Source: Pelodera strongyloides
Taxonomy: Eukaryota > Nematoda > Chromadorea > Rhabditida > Rhabditidae
Assembly: GCA_036852015.1 (NCBI GenBank)
Contig: JAANDG010000116.1
Location: 62,001-126,000 of the forward strand
Length of the DNA: 64,000 bases
Direction of reading: 5' to 3'
Below are positions 1 to 10,600 of the stretch, in pieces. The translations under genes and the position numbers were made by a program. The notes under the pieces are model-generated. The model was not told the origin of the DNA and ran no database searches. It saw only the letters and a program-made list of their open reading frames with translations. Positions within the stretch are counted from its first letter, which is position 1; each line of letters begins with the position of its first letter.

Positions 1-50
1 CAGGCTTAGGCGTAGGCTTAGGATTAGTCTTAGGCTTAGGCTTAGTCTCG
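1..50. repeat. Degenerate TTAGGC telomere-like tract
   Basis: The first bases are imperfect tandem copies of TTAGGC. This hexamer is the telomere repeat of nematodes. Similar short tracts recur at about 43767-43790, 44168-44200, 44418-44435 and 58463-58492 (there as CCTAAG). They look interstitial, because ordinary sequence flanks them. Confidence 0.6.
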
Positions 51-2085
51 ATTACGAGCACAGTAGATTCGAATTTGCCGCATTACCTTACTTATGAAAT
101 TCAAAGATTATCGAACAAATTTCACATTTATCATACTGAAAATGCAAAACTTTGCCACGTTTATCGGTAATAAATTATTTCCAAAATGTTCTGCAATTTT
201 TCACTTTGTTTTTATAATTCTATTTGAGAAGAATTGTTTCAATTCACGTAGTCTCTATCTTCTCTCTCTCTAACTATCTCTCTCTCTCTCTCTCTCTCTT
301 TCTTCTCTCTCTCTCTTCACTCTCTCTCTCTCTCTTTCTCTTCACTCTCTCTCTCTCTCTCTGATCACTCTCTGATCACTCTCCCAGTTTCCCAACTTTT
401 TTTTATGCATTTCGCATTTCAGTTTGTGACGCAAAAGGGGTAACATCTAGTTGCTTTAGTTAGAAAATATGTTAAAATGAAGGAGAATATGGTAACACAA
501 GTAGTAGACCTTATTTTAAGTTAATTAGGGAGCAAGCAAATTTAAAAATTGTTACTCATATCGTGTCAGAAGAGCTAGTCTATCCGTTAGACATAGACCC
601 CCCCCCAATAAACACGGGTGGGCGCAGCGAACCCCTGGCGCAAACATTTTACGGGCCAACTGTAGGCATGAATATTGCAGAAAAATTCTAAAATTGATAA
701 AGGACCAGCTAAAAAGGTGCGCGCCGACTTCGCCCTAACTTCGCCAGTTTTTCGCCAAAGAGAGCTGACTGCACTCGCGAGAATCTAGCGAGAGTCTGGA
801 AGACTGGTCGAGGTGCGCAGCGAAAAGTAAGCGCAACATATTTTTTTGCCGCACACTATCAGAGAATGGTGTTGGAGACATCCTTATAACCAAGACCCAA
901 GCCTTGTGGACTATTATGTAGAAAATTACTTTCAAGCAGTTTTACAAATCAATCCCTTATAGCTAATAACGATCCGCTCGACTCTCACAGTTCACAGTCC
1001 CATACAATAAATACACAGAGCTTATATATAGAGTAGTTACGCAAGCTCTAACCCTCCAAGCCTTGGATTTCGCAAAAATCGCCCAGCAAGGGCAAGAAGC
1101 GTTTCAATTTCCGGTGTTCGGAGTCTGGATCAGGGAGGATGAAATTCTCTACCCAAATCTTTCTCCATCTCTCTCTCTCTTTCTTAATCTCTCTCTTCCC
1201 CACCTCTCTCTATCTACATCTCTCTCCTTCTCTCTCTCTCCCCTTTTTGATCCAGCCAATGAAGCTGTAACCCAATAGCCTCCGACATTTGCATACGTTA
1301 GTTTTTTGTTTTGAATAGGTTGGACAAGCTTTTGATTGTCTAGGCTCAGTTTTCTACAAAGGGGTAAAGGACTTGATCCGGCCATACTGTGCGGCGGGCG
1401 TTTTAAAAATTGAATAATAAAGGAAGAAAATAAAACAGGCCTAAATATGAGTGCATATCTGCTTAAAAAATAAAAGTGAAGTGGAAAGTCTTGCAAAGAA
1501 CTATCGCACACGGTAACCTGTATATGTACGAGACATACTGCCAAATGTTGATTGATGACTGTTTGGTATAGTTGTTACCTAGATAGGAAGTGGTTACCTT
1601 TGTTGCAAGCTACCCAAAAGGTATCCATCTTCGCTTAGCGGGAATGCGGAGAATTCCAAATATCGTATTAGACGGGATCAGATCAAAGTGTCAATTTTCA
1701 CTAGTAACTATTGAACAAAATCAGACCCCTCTTTCCCGCTCTCTCTCTCCTCTCGCTCTCTCTCCTCTCGCTCTCTCTCTCTATCTCTCTTCGCTCTTCT
1801 CTCCTCTCTCTCTCTCTCTTTCTTTCTCCGCCTCATCCTCTCCAAAAACTTATTTACACTTTGTTGTATATGCGCATACAATACACCCTCGCTTGTTTGG
1901 CTTTTCGGGTATCAACTTACGCAAATGGGAAGAAAGGAAGAAGGCAAAAATATAACTGCCGAATATAGCAGAAGCATCCGAAACATCCGACACTTTTTTG
2001 TGGGAGACATAAATATTTTGCCTAAGTTAAAAAATTGTCATTACTTGGAATAACCGGGGGAGAGAGAAGGGAGCTGCGAAAATAT
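51..2085. other. No gene recognised; CT microsatellites
   Basis: No reading frame here resembles a known protein. The region holds CT-rich microsatellites near 255-366, 1154-1250 and 1730-1835. Open frames across these give Ser/Leu-rich translations that are artefacts of the dinucleotide repeat. Confidence 0.6.
255..366. repeat. CT microsatellite
   Basis: Long interrupted CT dinucleotide run. Comparable tracts occur at 1154-1250, 1730-1835, 27183-27240 and 47752-47803. Confidence 0.9.
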
Positions 2086-2089
2086 ATAG

Positions 2090-2330
2090 TACCAGTCGGC
2101 TCACGCCGCCTGACGCGACTACATGGAAATATGATTGGTTTAGCATGGGCATACTTATATACAAAGCTTCAAACGTATCATAAGAAATTCACATAATAGG
2201 AAACAATTGCATATGCATACTTCGACATTGAGCTGCGAAACTCTTTTTATACCTGAGCACGAAATTTGCCTTTCCGTAACGCACATCGGTATGCAAATTA
2301 CGCTACAGTTACTCTTTTATATAATAAGAT
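2090..2330 (-). mobile_element. Helitron-like non-autonomous element, copy 1
   Basis: This segment of about 240 bp is nearly identical to 26014-26255. Read on the minus strand it begins A|TCTTATTATATAA, and it ends with a GC-rich hairpin followed by CTGG|T. That agrees with Helitron ends (5' TC, 3' hairpin plus CTRR, insertion between A and T). No coding capacity is present. The Helitron assignment is an inference from the termini; the repeat itself is directly visible. Confidence 0.6.
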
Positions 2331-2590
2331 TTTATTCGTAACTCGGAAGTATGCTTGCCCGTGCTGCTCGGGAGCCTACCGTAACTAAGTGCACTACGGT
2401 ATATTACAAAAAAAACTACGGTACTTTAGAGAATAAAGCAGTAACTCTTGACCCGCGTTTAGGTTTATATGAGAATGCACAGAACTCAACCGAGAACTAG
2501 AGAAATCTGTAATTTCGCGAACTAAAATAATATTTGTAAGTTCCCTCATTAGCCTCAGCAATGGCATAAGTGGTATCTCATATCCATTCA

Positions 2591-2665
2591 TAGTGGCGCA
2601 ATGCCTAGCTGCGCTGCCCCGAACAACCGGTTGCGAGTTCGATTCTCAGCTAGGGCGGCCTATGG
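2591..2665 (+). repeat. tRNA-like (Pol III A/B box) sequence
   Basis: An A-box-like TGGCGCAATGCC and a B-box-like GAGTTCGATTCTC are spaced as in a tRNA. The cloverleaf stems do not pair well, so this is more likely a tRNA pseudogene or the head of a tRNA-derived SINE than a working gene. Confidence 0.4.
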
Positions 2666-2767
2666 ATGGCCAATCAATTGATTTTGTATTTGCACGCCTG
2701 AATTGACGCCTTGTCAAAGGCCGCGCGGCAACCGTACGCTTCCGCTCAAGACTAATCGTCTTTGCGC

Positions 2768-2803
2768 ATTCTCTCTCTCTCTGCGTCTTTCTCTCTCCCT
2801 CTT

Positions 2804-2842
<39 letters not shown>
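2768..2842. repeat. CT microsatellite
   Basis: Near-uninterrupted CT dinucleotide run next to a tRNA-like sequence. Confidence 0.85.
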
Positions 2843-3289
2843 ATATCTCTCTATCTCAATCACTGTCTCCGGCTCACCCTCCCTACCCAAAATCTATTTG
2901 ATTTACCTGCGTAACTCCGCCCCTTTGTTTATATAAATTACGTGCAAAGCTAACAATGCGCTAATACGCCGCTACACGTAGTTATTTGAACATTTATTAG
3001 CAATAAAGCACACACCAGTCAGGTGGAAAATGAAACATAACATATAAACAACACACAAACTAAAATGATAATCATTTTAAATAAAATAGTATAGCAAGGG
3101 TAAATAAACATTCAACCACAATACAACAAGTAAATTCTGAATTACCATGAGTGAAAAAAACGTGTATAATTGTATGATAACCAGCTAAAAAACTGTGATA
3201 CCAAGTGAGACCTGCCCACGTCTAACTTGGAGGGATTGAAAGAAACGAAACTGCCATGTCAAAAAATATGTGTTGTAAGGCCTCCCCAA

Positions 3290-5255
3290 GCGTTACAACA
3301 GCGGAATTGTCCTATACAACCAAATGCAGAGAAGAACGTACAAAAAAACCAGCGAATATTTATTTATTTCATTCTTTTGGAACAACCTTTTTATGCCGTG
3401 CGTTTTGACACGGAACGGAAATTTGCCGTTGTTGTGCGAAAGTTTCGCCACAAATGCTTTGCGACTTGAAAAACACAAAGGAGTTAGCAAACCGCGCCGT
3501 ATGGCCATAGGACCATTGCGTAAACCTTGGCCTAAGTGACACAAGGAAGCTGAAAGAAACTCACTAAATCAATTTTTTCAAGAGCCGCCTGAAACTGAAT
3601 GGAATTTTGTGCTTTAAGAATATCACTTGGAAGCTTCATAAGCCAGACAGCCGCTCGAATAAAAAAGCTGTTTTTAAATGCACTGCATTTAGTAAACGGA
3701 ATATGGAAGTTGTTGTAAAACTTCGTTCGCCCATTAGTAGGCTTAGGCCTGAAATATTTACTTCGGCTCAACCGAACTTCACCTGAAATAATCTTAAATG
3801 CAAGGACTAAATCCTTGCGGATTCTCCTCTCTTGCAAGGAAACAAGTTCTAAACGACGTAATCGATCCCTATAGTTATGAAGATCAGTATAACACCTCAC
3901 GCCAAAACATTTAAAATAAACAATACGAGTAAAGCTAGATTGCACACGCTCAATTTTTCGAATATCTTTCATTTTGAATGGACTCCAAACTGAGCTCGAA
4001 AATTCAAGTTTTGGAAGAACCCAAGTCTTGAAGCAGTGAACAAGGATAGCGGGATCACGAATATGAACAATACGTAATAAGATATGCATTTTCCAGATAG
4101 CAGAATTATAAACCAAATTCAAATGTTCATTGAATTGTAGATTATTCTGAATTTTAATGCCAAGGTCACGAACAGACTTTACTTCATCAAGAGGTGCTGC
4201 AGCGATATGATAAGCATGCTTAGGGTTAGCGGTACCAAGGTAGAGAGCATGACATTTATGATTAGCAATTTCAAGCTGCCAAGTATTACACCACTCAAGC
4301 ATATAGTTTATGGAGGTTTGCATATTGAGGTGAGCTTGTTGATATTCCTCTTTTTTATATACAACATACACTTTAAGGTCATCAGCAAAACAGCGAACCT
4401 TAACTTGTGCCCTTTCTAGAAAGTTTGGAAGCTCTGAAACATAAAAGAGAAATAAGAGAGGGCCCAGTACACTGCCTTGAGGAACACCACTACTAACCGA
4501 ATAATGACCCGATTGTACATCCTTTACTTTAACAGAAAAAGTACGGTTTACCAGAAAAGACTCTATCCATTTCACTAAGTTAATAGGAACTCCAGAGGAA
4601 TACAGTTTATGCAGGAGCTTTGAATGAGAAACCTTGTCAAAAGCTTTGGAGAAATCATAATAGATTACATCAGTAAATTTACATTCATCAGCAGCCTGCA
4701 ACCACTCATACTGGACATCTAATAATTGGGATTCCACAGAGCGCCCACGAACAAATCCGTGTTGCTGCTCAGGAATAAATCCATTAAGTGTAAAATGATC
4801 ATAAAGCCACTGGCACAACAACTTTTCCATAACTTTACAGGAGGTAGAAGTGAGTGAAATAGGTCGAAAATCAGACGCAACTACAGGATTGTTTTTCTTG
4901 GCAAGCGGTACAATAATAGACTCTTTCCATGGGGCAGGTACAGTTCCCAATTCAAGAGATAATTCAAGAGTTATTAATGTATTCAACATTGAAAGCAGTA
5001 TGGGGTGGACTAATGAATAAAGATTTCGTCCTGAAGTGTAAAGAAAGAAATTGAAAACGATTCGGAATGAAGTAAATGGTGAAGTGAAAAGAACAGTCAA
5101 CAAGGTGCAGGTCAAAGGAAGAAACTGAACAAGAACGGCTTTGAATATATAAGAAAATTTTTTTTTTAGGATTTTCTTCACTGAATGCCCAATTGGCCCT
5201 TCGGCCCCAAACTTGTCCAAGTTTATACAGTTTTCTGGTCAAATTACATGGCATA
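3290..5255 (-). mobile_element. 5'-truncated non-LTR retrotransposon (LINE)
   Basis: This is the body of the LINE around the reverse transcriptase ORF. The endonuclease region expected upstream of the RT is absent, so the copy is 5'-truncated, as is usual for target-primed insertion. The minus-strand 3' side runs past the stop codon for roughly 200-240 bp of untranslated sequence and contains short ATAAATAAAT-type repeats near 3355-3365 that may mark the 3' tail. Both outer limits are approximate. Confidence 0.75.
3532..5220 (-). CDS. LINE reverse transcriptase, 562 aa
   Basis: An uninterrupted 562-residue frame encodes a reverse transcriptase of a LINE retrotransposon, which copies element RNA onto nicked genomic DNA. 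Visible landmarks are a DFRPISL block near residue 117, motif A YDFSKAFDKV near 188 with its catalytic Asp, motif B GVPQGSVLGPLL near 245, and motif C CFADD near 277-281 with the catalytic Asp pair. The C-terminal third has the DLGI motif and the long tail typical of Jockey/CR1-type elements. The N-terminal 60 or so residues look poorly conserved, and no apurinic endonuclease domain precedes the RT. The frame has no stop or frameshift, so the insertion is probably young. The clade assignment (Jockey/CR1 group) is from motif style only. Confidence 0.92.
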   Translation of the reverse strand: MDKFGAEGPIGHSVKKILKKKFSYIFKAVLVQFLPLTCTLLTVLFTSPFTSFRIVFNFFLYTSGRNLYSLVHPILLSMLNTLITLELSLELGTVPAPWKESIIVPLAKKNNPVVASDFRPISLTSTSCKVMEKLLCQWLYDHFTLNGFIPEQQHGFVRGRSVESQLLDVQYEWLQAADECKFTDVIYYDFSKAFDKVSHSKLLHKLYSSGVPINLVKWIESFLVNRTFSVKVKDVQSGHYSVSSGVPQGSVLGPLLFLFYVSELPNFLERAQVKVRCFADDLKVYVVYKKEEYQQAHLNMQTSINYMLEWCNTWQLEIANHKCHALYLGTANPKHAYHIAAAPLDEVKSVRDLGIKIQNNLQFNEHLNLVYNSAIWKMHILLRIVHIRDPAILVHCFKTWVLPKLEFSSSVWSPFKMKDIRKIERVQSSFTRIVYFKCFGVRCYTDLHNYRDRLRRLELVSLQERRIRKDLVLAFKIISGEVRLSRSKYFRPKPTNGRTKFYNNFHIPFTKCSAFKNSFFIRAAVWLMKLPSDILKAQNSIQFQAALEKIDLVSFFQLPCVT

Positions 5256-5259
5256 TCCC

Positions 5260-7640
5260 GTTCTCATCTTAGTTATACATACCTTCCTTACAATTTGTCT
5301 CTACATTCTTAGACATTAATAGTAGCCCTTTTTTGTACGCCTATGTAGTTTGATCTCAACTGTCCAGGCCATATCCCTTTCGCCCCCACACGCTTGCGCG
5401 CCCGATCTCCTTTGCTTTTATCTATCCGCCCGGGTGCAGTTCCGCTTGCGCTACGTGAGGATCTAGTGCGGGGTGCACAATCCGGTGCGCCCCCAGACGT
5501 TTTTGGCAGATTCTTGGCGGTCCATCCCGTAGATACATACATCAACGTTCCAACCATACAGAACGCCTCAAACCCAGAACACACGTTCTATCACTAGCAA
5601 TCTAAAGCGACCATTTTAGACTATTCTAAAATATTCTAAATTAATTGTATTCTTCTACCTAGCTATTGTTGACTGTTTCAGTCACTTTACATTCAGAATG
5701 ATGGTTTTTGACAAGTAATAAGATCAGTATTGTACAATACTACCTAGGCCTACCTAAGGCTCTAAACTAATCCACATAAGACACTCTTTGGACCAACCTG
5801 GCCTAAGACCTAAGGTCCTTTACTCACCCTACCCAAGCCAAGGTCCCTATTTCGTCAAGAGGCCATCTTTTACCCCACCAAGTCCTCCTGATCTGAACGC
5901 GAAACCAACACCATTACATAGACAGAACCTGATAATTTTAAGAAGAGGAACTCTAAACCCTCTGATAATCCCATATTTGTCTATTGTTCCCTTTCATTAA
6001 ACAAACAGACAAACACACGCCCGGCGGGCTATTCCAAACAACACAAGTGCTCTGCGTTTCACTGATAGGCTGCGAATTTTCGGGCGCGCTGATAATAAAT
6101 CGCGCGCACAACAAAACAATTCAGCGTGGGAGAGTCGCACGCGAAGCGCGCCAAGGATATTCATTTGGTGTTATTTTGGTCTTGTTTCCTAGTGAGCTTC
6201 GGTCATCGGTGTACTGTACTCATCCCTGTTAGCCTGCTACATACTGTAGCATAACGGTGTTACAGTACTACTGTATTTTATTACCATACAACGCTACTTT
6301 ACGACTTTACAGTCACAATCAACCTGTGACGACGCCTAATTCCTGAAAAATAGCCCGCAAACTGCCCGTTCACGCGCTAGTGCCTGCCGAGCGCGCGCGG
6401 TTTCGTTTGCCAACTATCACCCGTGCTGTTAATCGCATTTTGACTTAGCCTGCATCATCGTTTCTAGCGCGAGCCATCCGCACACCCTCGGACGCACCCA
6501 CTTACCCAAAACATCACTGGGTTTTTCACTTGGACAAAGCACAGGTCTTCCTTGTGCCAGCTGGAAGGCACTCCCTAGTCTGGATCTGTCTAGACCTAAT
6601 CTGCACGGTACTCTGTCAATACTAAACCAAGAGCACAAGTCTTATTCCCTAAAAGTCCTGTGCGAACCACATTCGTAGAGAATTTGGCTCTGGTCCTGGA
6701 CGTGGGTTTAGGTCTACAAGTTGGACTACTCGAGGAATTCAGCGACACTGTATTTTACATTTTTAAAGAACCTTTACGACGATCACTGACACACAGTGAC
6801 AACGAAAAACAACGACCGACGACTATTCGTGACACCGATAATCAATATTCTCGACTTAAATTTCTATCTATAATTAGTGTTAATTCAAGCTAATTTCCCA
6901 TAATTTATTGCTAAATTGCTCAATGACGAGTTATGACACCTCCGGCAATTACCATATACAATGTGTGCAAATTGCTCGTTAATATTAAAGTGAGTCTTAT
7001 CATATTATCTCTCGCTATCTCTTTAAAGCGAAAGACCGATCGGGTTTTTGAAATACATCGAGTACACCATCTTATGCAGCTTATGCAAATGAACATAAAT
7101 TAGAATAGAAAATCGGGCTAAATTCGAGCAACTTTGCATAAATACGCAAGAATTCAGCTGAAACGTATTTCTATATCATTTCCTTATCTTACTTTATCTC
7201 TACCCCTCTTGATATTTCACTCCCTCGTTATGTAATACGTATTTATGTTTTGGTTCAACATATGAGCATTATGAAATCCGAAATGTTTCTCCTGAGGCAT
7301 TGGGTTGCCTAATTGTACAGTACACCACGAATTTCACCCTTGCGTTGCGTATGTGAGGTGCGGTCTTCCGTGCTCCCTTTTTACGGATTCTTGGCTGAAG
7401 GAACCTAGGTTCTAGGCCCGCGATCAGGCTTGTCATTAGTTAGACTTAGTGTTAAAATTAGGTTTAGGCAGTAACCTAAAGCGGCAGATGTACACCGTAA
7501 TACGCAGTGAATCATTTCGCTTCAGTTACTTCAGTTCAGCAACTTAAATTTAAGTTGTATGCATACCTATTTAGCGTAGTATCAAGAAGTGAACATAAAC
7601 AAATCAGCAATATTACAACTTTCCCTTTAAAAATTATACA
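5260..7640. other. No gene recognised; upstream of repeat-protein gene
   Basis: Short open frames here show no domain or codon pattern I trust. The region should contain the missing first exon(s), with start codon and signal peptide, of the repeat-protein gene that begins at 7648, but I could not identify them. A degenerate TTAA-flanked MITE lies at 7023-7170. Confidence 0.45.
7023..7170. mobile_element. TTAA-flanked MITE, family A (right end decayed)
   Basis: Starts with TTAA followed by AGCGAAAGACCGATCGG, a diverged form of the family A terminus, then the typical AT-rich core with TGCAGCTTATGCAAATG. The right inverted end is degraded. Confidence 0.6.
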
Positions 7641-7647
7641 TTTTCAG

Positions 7648-10600
7648 CTGCTGAATGGCATTTGTACACAAAACTGCAACACATGTCAGCCGCAACAGCA
7701 ACAGCCTACTTACATTGCTCCTCAAGTAAGTTTTTTCGCAACTTGTAATCTTTGTTTTTTCTAGATCCGTACTTTTACTACTGTCTAGTTAGTAGGTCAA
7801 GTTTTATGCTAGGACCTAGGGTGGGGTCACGGCCGTTTAATTGATTTTTTTTCGGTTCTCACCCGGGCCTTACTTTCTTATAGAAGATTCGCGCGGCCAT
7901 GCTTTTCTATAAATTCGCCGATCAACTCAAAGATCCGCGTATCTGAGATTGCCGCATTTATTTACCCCGTCCTATTTTGTGCAGCAGTATAGCGGCTGTG
8001 GCGACACAATTTGTGTGCCAGACTGCAGCCGCACACACACCAATTTAACCCTTTCCCTTTCAGCAACTCTATTTCCAAGCGCCCTTGCAAAGGATTTTAT
8101 ACGGTCCGACGGGTGCTTTCTACAGCGCCGGCAATGTAACTATGAGTATATAAATACGCCAGGCAACTAACGCTTTTGGGGGCAGCCTATGGGCGGGAAA
8201 CCAACTACAGCAAAGCTTGCGAATGCACGTTACGCCATGCACCACATGCTTGTAAAGATTATTTATATAAATTACCCGTAAAATAATTGTAAACCCATTT
8301 AGTCTGTGGTTTTAACGGTACCAGTGGCCACGATTAACCGCGCCAACCCTCAGCAAATCGCCCGAACAGGGTAAGTTGTTGAGAAATAATATCTTGGTTT
8401 ATGTATATTGTGGCCTAGCCTAGTGGCTAAGCTCGCCAGAGGTCGGTGGTTCAAGTCCGGGCTGTTCCGTGAAGCAATAGAAAGATAACTGAATTTTGAA
8501 TTTTTCCCGCAACGTACAAATCTGACCGCGTATAGTTCGTTTGCGATAAAGTGACTTATAAATATCATTTAGATGCTGTACGCCAGTTGCGTCGCAACCT
8601 GCATGGGGCCAACCCCAATGGCCAGGTAATTACAATCTTATTATATAAAGTTGGGAGCTTTGTTTGTTTGTTTGTGTGTTTGTTTGATTGATAGTTTGGA
8701 TGATGTGCGTTACGCTCAGGAAGTAGAATTGGTTCAATACTTCATTGTTAATTACATAAGCCTCAACTCACACCTCGTAATAATTTAGGGGACACTACAA
8801 GAGAGAATTATAATCTAGGCTATAACAACTTAACATTTCAGCACAACGAACGCAACCAAACTACCTGGTACAAGCTGGCAACGACAATCGAGTGGGTTTA
8901 AGAAGATCCACAAGACTTTTTATCCTAAGACGATCGATATTAGAGTAACAATAGATATATGGCCAAAGAAGAAAAAATATATACAAGCAGTCATAAATAG
9001 TCATAAGTGTACAACGAAATATCGCCCGGTTTTTGAAACGTATGTCAAACAACTGCACTCCCCTGCATCGTATGCAAATGAGCGTTACTAGAATAAAAAA
9101 ATCGACCCCAATTCGACAGCACTTAGCATGAATACACATGAATACAGATGTTTGAGATGCGTTTCAAAAACCGGCCGGTGTCTCGCTTTAAAGACATTCC
9201 ATACAGTGCATTCCGGTAAAAAGTGCGCATACAGTGTTTTTGCCATACAGTGCATTCCGGTAAAAAGTGCGCACGGTTGTCCGGGATACAGTCCACAAAC
9301 CACGTGACAAACCTCTTTGCCTATTGCATTTTCATTTCAGCCGACGACCGGTGTGAACTACCAAAACGCGATCTACACCCAAGCGACACCACGACCCGTA
9401 GTCAATTATACGTATGTGACCTCCCCGGGACCCGCACAGGTCCCACCCTACAATCAGGCTAACCAGGGTTACCCTTCCCAACCGTCCACCCCGACTCCCA
9501 CCTATATCAACCCCGGCGCTGTCAACCCACCCGGCTACTTACCCCCGCCTCAGACTGCTGGTTACAATGAGCCGAATCAGGTTTACGGTACTCCCGCTCC
9601 GGGACAGGGACTTACCCAGGGGCCTCAGGGGCCCACGCAGGCTCCAAACTATAACACGGCCAATCAGGGTTACGGAGTGACAGGGCAAGACTCGGCTAAC
9701 CAAGGTACAAACTACAATCAGGCTAATCAGAATTATGGAACTCCGGCTCCAAACTACAACCAGGGTTCAGACTACAATAATGCGAATGAGAATTACGGCA
9801 CACCTGCTCCTGGAGCTCCAATAACTGGAGATACAAACTACACTCCGGGTACGGACTACAATAATGCCAATGAAAACTACGGTACCCCTGCTCCGGGAGG
9901 ACAGCTGATCGGGGATCAGGGTACAAATTACAATGAAGCCAATGAAGCATACGGTACACCTAGCCCAGACCAGAACCAAAACTACAACGACCAAGCCGCT
10001 GGTTTGGGAGTAATTGGAGCCGGAATAAGCGGTCAGGGTCCAAACTACAACGGCCCCAATGCAGCGTTTCAGGGCCAGCAGGCGCAAGGATCGGCCAGCA
10101 TCAGTGGTCCGGCGGTACCACCGCAGGACATGAGTGCAAACTACAACCAGGAGGGATCAAACTACAATCAGGCCAACGAGGCTTATCAGGGCGACCAACA
10201 ACAGGGGCAGTATCCTGCTGGGCAGGAGGGGCAGTACACCGGTGGAGCAAACTACGATCAGGCAGGATCAACCTACAATCAGGAGGGATCAAACTACAAC
10301 GATGCGAACCAAGGATACCAGGATCAGAACCAGGGCCAAGCTGGCGCTGGTGTGACTCCTGGATATAATGCACCGAACGAAGAGTACCAAGGACAACAGG
10401 GGTGAGTGTAGAGTACAGGTACAGACTACAGACACAGACTACAAGCTACAGACTGTACACTACATAATCAGTGGGCTTCACCGGGAGGGGGAGGGAGTGG
10501 ACAAGCGAACGAAAAGAATCTGCATGCGCCATTTCGATATTTATTGATTTATTGATTTTCCCGCGCTTTCTTTATGTGCAGTGATACTTTGCTATTTTTC

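Larger units (their letters stand above)
2340..3290. other. No gene recognised
   Basis: Apart from a tRNA-like segment at 2591-2665 and a CT microsatellite at about 2768-2842, I see no coding signal or RNA gene here. The right end runs into the 3' untranslated part of the LINE copy. Confidence 0.5.

Noticed and set aside
1..50. True chromosome end
   Set aside because: The TTAGGC tract is short and degenerate, and similar tracts occur internally, so it does not show a telomere.
1063..1955. Open frames giving Ser/Leu-rich proteins on both strands
   Set aside because: They are translations of CT dinucleotide repeats and have no independent coding evidence.
7982..8063. Exon reading QYSGCGDTICVPDC after a GTGCAG acceptor
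   Set aside because: The Cys pattern is attractive, but I found no donor that keeps phase with the next strong acceptor at 8064. It could still be an alternative exon.
9723..10373. Minus-strand and alternate plus frames of 70-106 codons over the repeat exon
   Set aside because: They are antisense or frame-shifted shadows of the Q/N/Y repeat exon, kept open by its low-complexity codons.
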